Positions 27,057 through 32,978 of a DNA stretch of 64,000 bases are shown piece after piece; position 1 is the first letter of the stretch; the number at the start of each line of letters is the position of its first letter. Position numbers and translations under genes: made by a program. Below the pieces are notes generated by a model. That model searched no databases. It saw only the letters and a list, made by a program, of their open reading frames with translations, and was not told where the DNA came from. Origin of the DNA: CAYZQH01 sp050300015 (lineage in GTDB: Bacteria > Pseudomonadota > Gammaproteobacteria > Pseudomonadales > Cellvibrionaceae); assembly GCA_050300015.1 (NCBI GenBank), contig JBNKWZ010000006.1:1-64000 (forward strand), in the 5' to 3' direction.

Positions 27057-27509
27057 GTGAAAAAGCAACGGGGATTTACATTAATTGAGTTAATGATCGT
27101 GGTGGTGATTGTGGCCATTTTGGCCGCCATCGCCATACCGTCTTATCAACAATATATTCAAAAGTCTCGACGAGCAGACGCCAAGGATGCGGTTACTCGT
27201 ATTGCGGCTTTACAGGAGCGCTACTTTTTCACCAACAATGCTTACGCTTCTGGCTTGAATGCTTTGGGTTTTACGGCAACCGGAGGTAACTACTACTCTG
27301 GTGATGGGCATTATCGGCTTTCGCTCACTGGGCCAACTTGTTCAGAAAGTGGTGGGGCCACGTACCCATGTTTTACCGCGACAGCAACAGCCGCGAGCGG
27401 TGGGCCGCAAATAAACGACACTAAATGCCGATCTTTTACCATTACACAAAATGGTTTAAAAACGGCCAAAGACAGTGCCAATAATGATGTAACGGATAGT
27501 TGTTGGTAG
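27057..27509 (+). CDS. pilE: Type IV pilin PilE-like
   Basis: This is a type IV pilin-like protein. The leader is six residues (MKKQRG^FTLIELM) with Glu at +5 and a fully hydrophobic helix (VVVIVAILAAIAIPSYQQYI). The mature part is about 144 aa with four cysteines, two near the C-terminus (TKCRSF, DSCW). The start is GTG at 27057, as the leader requires. Its place after pilY1 matches the PilE minor pilin of Pseudomonas. A hairpin follows. Confidence 0.9.
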   Translation: MKKQRGFTLIELMIVVVIVAILAAIAIPSYQQYIQKSRRADAKDAVTRIAALQERYFFTNNAYASGLNALGFTATGGNYYSGDGHYRLSLTGPTCSESGGATYPCFTATATAASGGPQINDTKCRSFTITQNGLKTAKDSANNDVTDSCW

Positions 27510-27515
27510 TTGATC

Positions 27516-27538
27516 AAGCCCTGCGTTCGCCAGGGCTT
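27516..27538 (+). terminator. Probable terminator after pilE
   Basis: An 8-bp perfect stem AAGCCCTG/CAGGGCTT with a 7-base loop is followed by ATGACTTTTGT, a weak T run. It would end the first pilus operon. Confidence 0.6.
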
Positions 27539-27725
27539 ATGACTTTTGTGTCAAGTTCTTAATATTGCCTTTTTATTGCTAAATCGTCTAAAAACTTCGC
27601 TTTTTTACAGCTCATCGCTGTAAAAGCACCAGTTATCGATACCTGAGTTTGACCTCCTCGGTTGAACTAAACTAAAGCCAGTGGTGAACCGCCACTTTCG
27701 CTTTAACCATTGTAGGTGTTGGATA

Positions 27726-28292
27726 ATGGTAGTTGTAGGCAGAATGCAGTCCGGTTTTACGCTGATCGAAGTGATGTCAGTGGTGATGATTACGAGCTTT
27801 TTGGCCTTGGCCGCAGCTCCCATGGCGAAAAACTATTCTCTGAATCGCGAAGTCACCGAAATTCAACTGCAATTTGCAAAGTCATTAAACCGTGCGCGTG
27901 AGCGGGCGGTATTGAAGGACGAGTTGGTTTCGGTGTGTGGCTCTCGTGATGGCCGTACTTGCAGTCAAGACGCGTGGGCCGGGGGGTGGCTGGTTTACCG
28001 CGCTTCAACCGAGGGCGTAAGCCAACCTACCCTAGAGCGCATTGTGGAGGCCTACCAAGTGCAAGAGGATGTGGGTTGGGCGCTCAACGTTGCTGACCAA
28101 CATAACACCCCGCTTGCCTCCATCCAATTTGACGCGCGTGGGTACAATACGCACTCAGGGCGCATATCTGCGGGGTTTTGCCGCCTAAGTGACAATACGA
28201 GCGTGCCCGCTCTAGAGGTGCAACGGTCTGGGCGTATTGTAGGTGTCGCAGAAGGTTCATTCGCGTCCAAAGAATCCTACTGTAAAAGCTAA
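27726..28292 (+). CDS. Second GspH/FimT-family pseudopilin
   Basis: This is a prepilin with cleavage site SG^FTLIEVMSV and Glu at +5, then a GspH domain with FAKSLNRARERAVLKDELVS and VCGSRDG. The protein is 188 aa from the ATG at 27726 (10-residue leader); an ATG at 27744 would give a 4-residue leader. It resembles the fimT gene at the head of this cluster but is separated from pilE by a hairpin, so it is probably transcribed separately. GFCRLSDN and the final SYCKS may form a disulphide. Confidence 0.85.
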   Translation: MVVVGRMQSGFTLIEVMSVVMITSFLALAAAPMAKNYSLNREVTEIQLQFAKSLNRARERAVLKDELVSVCGSRDGRTCSQDAWAGGWLVYRASTEGVSQPTLERIVEAYQVQEDVGWALNVADQHNTPLASIQFDARGYNTHSGRISAGFCRLSDNTSVPALEVQRSGRIVGVAEGSFASKESYCKS

Positions 28293-28398
28293 GATATTCT
28301 CGCGTCCCCCATATCGCTTATTTCGGGCCTTACATTGGTGGTTTTCCTGCCATTCATGGCCGGGAACACTTGGCACGTGAAATTCTTTTAGAAAGCCC

Positions 28399-28426
28399 TT
28401 GAGTTTTGCCCCCAAATCATTACTAT
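28399..28426 (+). promoter_or_regulatory. Candidate promoter for the tRNA-Lys genes
   Basis: TTGAGT (28399-28404), a 16-base spacer and TACTAT (28421-28426) are followed by GCGCCC, a GC-rich discriminator of the kind found at stringently controlled stable-RNA promoters. The first tRNA lies about 90 bases downstream. Confidence 0.4.
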
Positions 28427-28521
28427 ATGCGCCCTTCAGTTCGGTTGTGCCACCACCACATATGCCAGTCAGTTTGGTGCAGTGAGTGTAAGCCCCATCC
28501 GAGTGTGAATAGACGAATTAC

Positions 28522-28597
28522 GGGTCGTTAGCTCAGCTGGTAGAGCAGTTGGCTTTTAACCAATTGGTCACTGGTTCGAATCCAGTACGACCCACCA
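28522..28597 (+). tRNA. tRNA-Lys(UUU), copy 1
   Basis: A complete 76-nt cloverleaf with acceptor GGGTCGT/ACGACCC, anticodon loop CTTTTAA (anticodon TTT) and encoded CCA. It is nearly identical to E. coli tRNA-Lys. A strong hairpin terminator lies about 30 bases downstream. Confidence 0.97.
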
Positions 28598-28625
28598 TTT
28601 AAAAGTCCTTGTACAAGCAAGGCAC

Positions 28626-28663
28626 AAAAATAAAGCTGCCACAGGGCAGCTTTATTTTTGATG
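28626..28663 (+). terminator. Terminator after tRNA-Lys copy 1
   Basis: A 15-bp perfect stem (28626-28640 with 28645-28659; core AAAGCTGCC/GGCAGCTTT, loop ACAG) ends in a run of T. It would stop transcription before the next tRNA copies unless read through. Confidence 0.85.
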
Positions 28664-28746
28664 ATCCCGGTGTTTTATTTTCGGGGTGAGACGCAGGACG
28701 TGTCGAATAACTCCAGTCCGTACTGGATGAGAATACAAAGAATTAC

Positions 28747-28804
28747 GGGTCGTTAGCTCAGCTGGTAGAGCAGTTGGCTTTTAACCAATTGGTCACTGGT
28801 TCGA
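28747..28804 (+). pseudogene. Broken tRNA-Lys(UUU), 5' 58 nt
   Basis: The sequence is identical to the intact copies from the acceptor 5' strand through D arm, anticodon arm and the 5' half of the T arm, and stops after TTCGA in the T-loop. The next 76 bases are foreign. ATCCAGT then resumes (28881-28887), but the acceptor 3' strand and CCA are missing. It cannot make a normal tRNA. Confidence 0.85.
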
Positions 28805-28880
28805 CCATTCGGCAGGATAGCCGAATGGGACAGCCTTTAGGCTGGCCCGAAGGGCCGAACGCCATGGATGGCGTGAGTCA
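28805..28880 (+). repeat. Four-hairpin insert in the tRNA T-loop
   Basis: A 76-base insert made almost wholly of four adjacent stems: CCATTCGGC/GCCGAATGG (28805-28828), CAGCC/GGCTG (28831-28844), GGCCC/GGGCC (28844-28856) and ACGCCAT/ATGGCGT (28859-28874), then GAGTCA. The compact chain resembles REP-like or other small structured mobile sequences. I do not recognise the family. Confidence 0.7.
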
Positions 28881-28916
28881 ATCCAGTCCGTACTGGATGA
28901 GAATACAAAGAATTAC

Positions 28917-28992
28917 GGGTCGTTAGCTCAGCTGGTAGAGCAGTTGGCTTTTAACCAATTGGTCACTGGTTCGAATCCAGTACGACCCACCA
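28917..28992 (+). tRNA. tRNA-Lys(UUU), copy 2
   Basis: A complete 76-nt gene, identical as far as I can see to the copy at 28522, with anticodon TTT and encoded CCA. It lies at the end of the duplicated block and has its own terminator. Confidence 0.97.
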
Positions 28993-29009
28993 TATCCCCA
29001 AAGGATAGG

Positions 29010-29038
29010 AAAAAGGCTGACAGCGTCAGCCTTTTTTT
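29010..29038 (+). terminator. Terminator after the tRNA-Lys array
   Basis: The stem GGCTGAC/GTCAGCC with loop AGC, extended by A/T pairs, is followed by seven T. Confidence 0.92.
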
Positions 29039-29141
29039 ATGTTTGTTACCAAGCGCTCAAGTCTAGCTGTCGAATGTTGCCGGAATGTTTCAATATTAGG
29101 ATCATGATAGACTGTTTGGCCGGTTAAATTGCGAGCAAGTT

Positions 29142-30194
29142 ATGAGCGAAACTTTAAGCCCTGAGCAAGACTCCCGTGATATTGTGACGGCGTTTTTGGA
29201 TCGAATCCCAGCTCAGGAGCACCCCACTGACGAGCAACTGGAATCACAAAAGGCGTCTATTCGTGCGCAGTTAAAGGCCAACAATGCGGTGTTGGTGGCG
29301 CATTACTATACCGATCCTCTGGTGCAGGCCCTGGCGGAAGAAACGGGAGGCTGCGTGGCGGATTCGCTGGAGATGGCCCGTTTTGGTAAAACGCACGAAG
29401 CCTCGACCTTGGTGGTGGCGGGGGTAAAGTTTATGGGGGAGACTGCCAAAATTTTAACCCCAGAAAAGCGCGTGTTGATGCCCACCTTAGAGGCCACCTG
29501 TTCGCTGGATATCGGCTGTGAGCCGAATGCATTCACTCAATTCTGTGATGACAATCCCGACCGAACCGTGGTGGTGTACGCCAATACTTCTGCTGCGGTG
29601 AAGGCGCGAGCCGACTGGGTGGTTACCTCCAGTATTGCCGTGGATGTGGTGGACTACCTGGATAAGCGCGGTGAAAAAATTCTTTGGGCACCAGACCAAC
29701 ATTTGGGTCGCTATGTTCAAAAAAACACTGGGGCTGACATGCTGCTGTGGCAGGGTTCGTGCATTGTGCATGAGGAGTTTAAAGCACGAGGTTTGTTGGA
29801 TTTAAAAGCCCGCTACCCCGAGGCCAAAGTGTTGGTTCATCCAGAATCCCCCGGGGCGGTGGTGGACCTTGCTGACGTGGTGGGTTCTACCTCTCAGCTG
29901 ATTCGGGCAGCGCAAGAAAGTACCGGCCAGTCTTTTATTGTGGCGACGGACCAGGGCATTTTTTATAAGATGCAAACGCTCTGCCCAGATAAAACCTTCT
30001 ATATTGCACCTACGGCGGGTTCAGGGGCCACATGTCGCTCTTGTGCAAATTGCCCTTGGATGGCAATGAATTCACTAAAGCGTTTAAGCGAAGTGTTCCA
30101 AGTGACGGATAATGAGATTTTTGTGGAGGAAAGCGTCGCCCAAAAAGCGATGGTCCCCTTACAAAGAATGTTGGATTTCTCGCGCGCAAATTGA
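29142..30194 (+). CDS. nadA: Quinolinate synthase
   Basis: NadA is a [4Fe-4S] enzyme that condenses iminoaspartate with dihydroxyacetone phosphate to quinolinate in NAD synthesis. It is 350 aa. The cluster cysteines lie in EATCSLDIGC, LLWQGSCIVHEEF and GATCRSCANCPWMAMNS. VAHYYTDPLVQALAEETGG near residue 53 is the family's first motif. It is a single gene between the tRNA block and a bidirectional terminator. Confidence 0.97.
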   Translation: MSETLSPEQDSRDIVTAFLDRIPAQEHPTDEQLESQKASIRAQLKANNAVLVAHYYTDPLVQALAEETGGCVADSLEMARFGKTHEASTLVVAGVKFMGETAKILTPEKRVLMPTLEATCSLDIGCEPNAFTQFCDDNPDRTVVVYANTSAAVKARADWVVTSSIAVDVVDYLDKRGEKILWAPDQHLGRYVQKNTGADMLLWQGSCIVHEEFKARGLLDLKARYPEAKVLVHPESPGAVVDLADVVGSTSQLIRAAQESTGQSFIVATDQGIFYKMQTLCPDKTFYIAPTAGSGATCRSCANCPWMAMNSLKRLSEVFQVTDNEIFVEESVAQKAMVPLQRMLDFSRAN

Positions 30195-30260
30195 TGGGCT
30201 CGCGGTAGCCGCTGGACCGCCTCATATCAATAGATTGGTAGAGGCAGCAGGAATGCACAA

Positions 30261-30295
30261 AACCTAAAAAGGCGCCATTGGCGCCTTTTTAGGTT
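30261..30295. terminator. Bidirectional terminator between nadA and the convergent gene pair
   Basis: A 16-bp perfect stem (30261-30276 with 30280-30295; core AAAAAGGCGCC/GGCGCCTTTTT) with a 3-base loop has A and T runs on both sides. It serves nadA on the plus strand and probably the small genes on the minus strand. Confidence 0.92.
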
Positions 30296-30350
30296 TGACT
30301 GATCGTATGTTGTCGGCCGGGTATCGCTTTCGCCGATAGTGGACTTCAGA

Positions 30351-30692
30351 CTAGTGCAACCAAATATAAGAGGATTTTCTCACGGCCTTCATATGCGCGA
30401 GAGCACTGACGGCCAATGTGCGTAACGGAGTAGGCGCCTCACTGCGCATTTTGAGAAGCAGCGTGACGGTGGTGTCCTCCCAGTCTTGGCTGGGTTGGTG
30501 ATCCACGTTTTGCCGGCTGACCCAATCAAAAATACTTTCATTCGAAGGCACTGACTCTAATTGATGTTTCACATCATCTCTCAAATGGCAAAGTATTGTT
30601 GCAAACTGCTTCTGACAACAGCCTATGGCGACCCCCCGACCGCCATAGGCACCCCCTAATGGTCCTGACCTTTGTTCGTTGATGGATATCAT
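30351..30692 (-). CDS. Hypothetical protein (second gene of a two-gene unit)
   Basis: A 113-aa protein that I do not recognise. It starts MISINEQRSGPLGGAYGGRG and ends with a basic, helical region (RTLAVSALAHMKAVRKSSYI). No signal peptide or membrane helix is seen. GAGGAA stands eight bases before the ATG at 30692, and the upstream gene stops 12 bases earlier, so the two are probably co-translated. The good ribosome-binding site and operon layout support a real gene. Confidence 0.6.
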   Translation of the reverse strand: MISINEQRSGPLGGAYGGRGVAIGCCQKQFATILCHLRDDVKHQLESVPSNESIFDWVSRQNVDHQPSQDWEDTTVTLLLKMRSEAPTPLRTLAVSALAHMKAVRKSSYIWLH

Positions 30693-30704
30693 CAATGCGT
30701 TTCC

Positions 30705-30896
30705 TCAATGAATGGTTGCGGGTGGCTCTTTCTTGGTTGGAGCAGGCTTTTTATTCACTTTTTTTTGTTCGTTAATCGAGCGCTGTAGTTGCAACACCAT
30801 TTGACTCAAGTAGGCGATACTTTCATTGAGCTCACTCACCGCCGTGCGCAAGTACTCTGCGTCGGTCAAAGGCTCTGATGTTTGATCATTGTTCAT
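30705..30896 (-). CDS. Small coiled-coil hypothetical protein
   Basis: A 63-aa protein with one predicted helical segment (YLRTAVSELNESIAYLSQMV followed by LQLQRSINEQKK), compatible with a short coiled coil, and a Lys/Pro-rich tail (KKPAPTKKEPPATIH). GGGAG lies seven bases before the ATG at 30896; the frame extends further upstream but that start has no support. I do not recognise a family. Confidence 0.6.
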   Translation of the reverse strand: MNNDQTSEPLTDAEYLRTAVSELNESIAYLSQMVLQLQRSINEQKKVNKKPAPTKKEPPATIH

Positions 30897-31039
30897 AGCA
30901 GCTCCCATGCTGTGGAGGAAAACAGTGCCGTGGAGGTCAACATTGCCATGGTTCAAAACGATACCATGGGGTTAAAGTGCGATGCGGGGTAATACCCTAA
31001 GGTCTTTTTACCCCACCTTATTAATCCGGCAATTAGATA

Positions 31040-31198
31040 GTGCTCGTTCAGAAACGAGTGTTTACTGAGAACAAAAATAAACGCCCACCTTTGAACCACA
31101 AGGTGTGATTATTTGAAATGACCAAACGCCTACATCTTGTGGCACAAACCTGGACATTTCTTTTTGCTCTCGCGACACCCCTGTTTCTAAACGAACAC
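31040..31198. mobile_element. R3 element inside R2
   Basis: A 159-bp sequence with terminal repeats GTGCTCGTTCAGAAAC and, inverted, GTGTTCGTTTAGAAAC (14 of 16 match). It interrupts the left arm of an R2 hairpin. The sequence TAGATA flanks it on both sides and fits a target duplication, since removal of one copy restores a perfect hairpin. There is no open reading frame, so it is MITE-like. Confidence 0.7.
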
Positions 31199-31265
31199 TA
31201 GATAGATCTCCTATCTATCTAATTGCGTGCTCTTAAAATACTGGCGAAAATGTGTGAATTTCCTG

Positions 31266-31533
31266 GGGAACCTCTGATCAAGTCCCAATGGCTTCTGCGC
31301 GTGTCCTCAAAGCTCAGTTGCCTAGACGCTTTGCGAAGTTAATGGCCTTAGTCCTTAACAAACAAAGCACCGACGGCAAGTGGGCTTTGAGACCGCGCCC
31401 GAAGGGGCTTGCAGAGCTTTCCAACCTCTTCGTTGACGCTTTTTGACAGACCGCCAGTATGCCGTCAAAACGCCGCCTTGATCTTGAAAAGCTCTGTAAG
31501 CCAGAAGCTATTCGGACTTAATCAGAGGTTCCC
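31266..31533. mobile_element. R1 element inside R2
   Basis: A 268-bp sequence with ends GGGAACCTCTGATCAAGTCC and, inverted, GGGAACCTCTGATTAAGTCC. It splits the R2 sequence between GTGAATTTCC and TATTTTAAGG, which are joined in the R2 copy at 57 kb. It lacks ~46 bp found near the left end of the 40.8-kb copy. No coding sequence is evident; no clear target duplication was seen. Confidence 0.8.
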
Positions 31534-31627
31534 TTATATTTTAAGGGCTTGCATTGGCCATTCTGGCCAATGACGGCACTTCCTTGTGCCTTATTAACCC
31601 GACATAACAGATTACCGGGTTAATAGG

Positions 31628-32929
31628 TTAATCCCAGCTTAACGCGCCGCCGGTTTGATACTCGATCACACGGGTCTCAAAAAAGTTCTTTTCTTTGCGC
31701 AAATCCATAATTTCGCTCATCCATGGGAAGGGGTTTTGCGCGCCAGGAAAGGCTTCCGGTAAGCCCAGTTGGGCCAAGCGGCGGTTGGCAATAAAACGCA
31801 AGTACTCTTCCATCATGCTGGAGTTCATACCCAAAATGCCGCGAGGCATGGTGTCGTGCGCATATTGAATTTCAAGTGCAGTGCCCTCGAGTACCATTTG
31901 CACCACCTCGGCTTTAAAGCTGTCAGTCCAAAGGTGTGGGTTCTCAAGCTTGATTTGGTTGATCACATCAATACCAAAATTCAAGTGCATGCTTTCATCG
32001 CGCAAAATGTACTGGAACTGCTCGGCCACGCCTGTCATTTTGTTGCGTCGACCCATGGATAAAATCTGGCTAAAACCGCAGTAGAAGAAGATACCTTCGG
32101 TAACTACATAAAACCCAATCAAATTTCGTAACAACTCTTGGTCGGCCTCTGGGGTGCCGGTTTTAAATTTTGCGTCGTTGATACCTTGGGTATGGCTAAT
32201 GCTCCATGCGGCCTTTTTGGCCACCGAGGGCACTTCACGGTACATATTAAAAACTTCACCTTCGTCCATACCCAACGACTCAATACAATACTGGTAGGCG
32301 TGGGTGTGAATGGCCTCTTCAAAGGCTTGCCTCAATAAGTATTGACGTGCTTCAGGGCAGGTGATGTGGCGGTAAATGGCCAAAACCAAGTTGTTGGCCA
32401 CAAGGGAATCCGCAGTGGAGAAGTAGCCGAGTGAGCGTTTCACCACTGTGCGCTCGTCTTCGGTTAAGCCCTCGGCCGATTTCCACAATGCCACATCGGC
32501 GGTCATATTGATTTCTTGCGGCATCCAGTGGTTGGCGCACCCGTCGAGGTATTTTTGCCAAGCCCACTCGTACTTAAAGGGCACCAATTGGTTAAGGTCG
32601 GCGCGACAGTTGATCATGCGCTTGTCGTCTACCTGCACGCGCGCTGCGCCCATTTCTAACTCTTCAAGGCCGGGTGTTGGGTCCAAGGCCTCGACAACTT
32701 CCTGAGCCAGTTGCACGGCTTCTTGCATGGATTGTGGCTTTGGCACGTCCGTTGAGGGTGCTTTGGTTTTAACCGAGGCCTTGGCCGGTTGCTCGCTTTT
32801 GGCTTCATTGTGGGTATCAGGTGCTGCAGCGCTAGGTGCTTGCGATACATTGCTTTTAGCGGGGGCAGGAGGTGTTACCGCCCGGGTCACAATGGGGCCG
32901 TCATTGTTGTAATCGTCCCAACTCAACAT
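31628..32929 (-). CDS. nrdB: Ribonucleotide reductase class Ia, beta subunit
   Basis: NrdB houses the diiron-tyrosyl radical that activates NrdA for dNTP synthesis. The protein is 433 aa. An unstructured Ala/Pro/Lys-rich N-terminal stretch of ~85 residues precedes the ferritin-like core. By alignment to E. coli, the metal ligands are Asp174, Glu205, His208, Glu278, Glu312 and His315, and the radical tyrosine is Tyr212 (EEAIHTHAY). The C-terminal tail ends VIEYQTGGALSWD, with the radical-transfer tyrosine. It lies 49 bases downstream of nrdA, in the same operon. Confidence 0.97.
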   Translation of the reverse strand: MLSWDDYNNDGPIVTRAVTPPAPAKSNVSQAPSAAAPDTHNEAKSEQPAKASVKTKAPSTDVPKPQSMQEAVQLAQEVVEALDPTPGLEELEMGAARVQVDDKRMINCRADLNQLVPFKYEWAWQKYLDGCANHWMPQEINMTADVALWKSAEGLTEDERTVVKRSLGYFSTADSLVANNLVLAIYRHITCPEARQYLLRQAFEEAIHTHAYQYCIESLGMDEGEVFNMYREVPSVAKKAAWSISHTQGINDAKFKTGTPEADQELLRNLIGFYVVTEGIFFYCGFSQILSMGRRNKMTGVAEQFQYILRDESMHLNFGIDVINQIKLENPHLWTDSFKAEVVQMVLEGTALEIQYAHDTMPRGILGMNSSMMEEYLRFIANRRLAQLGLPEAFPGAQNPFPWMSEIMDLRKEKNFFETRVIEYQTGGALSWD

Positions 32930-32978
32930 AGCTAATGGTCCTGTTTTGGTTTTTTAATTTAGGGGGATAAAGCTTGCC

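Larger units (their letters stand above)
28712..28974 (+). repeat. 93-bp direct repeat, period 170, spanning tRNA-Lys copies
   Basis: Positions 28712-28804 and 28882-28974 appear identical: each holds TCCAGTCCGTACTGGATGAG, a short spacer and the first 58 nt of tRNA-Lys up to TTCGA. The first copy then runs into a hairpin-rich insert, the second into a normal tRNA 3' end. This indicates a recent local duplication. Confidence 0.85.
31020..31624. mobile_element. R2 element carrying nested R3 and R1 insertions
   Basis: R2 has terminal inverted repeats ATTAATCCGGCAAT (31020-31033) and, at the other end, the reverse complement of ATTAACCCGGTAAT (31611-31624). Its own sequence is about 170 bp of consecutive hairpins: CAATTAGATAGAT/ATCTATCTAATTG, CATTGGCC/GGCCAATG, GGCAC/GTGCC and the terminal TTAACCCG stem. 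R3 is inserted in the first hairpin and R1 in the middle. The element ends three bases from the nrdB stop codon, so its last hairpin may act in nrdB mRNA 3' end formation. Confidence 0.75.

Noticed and set aside
28522..28992. Regular repeats considered as a CRISPR array
   Set aside because: The repeats are tRNA-Lys copies and duplicated spacers of unequal arrangement, not short repeats with unique spacers; no cas gene is present.
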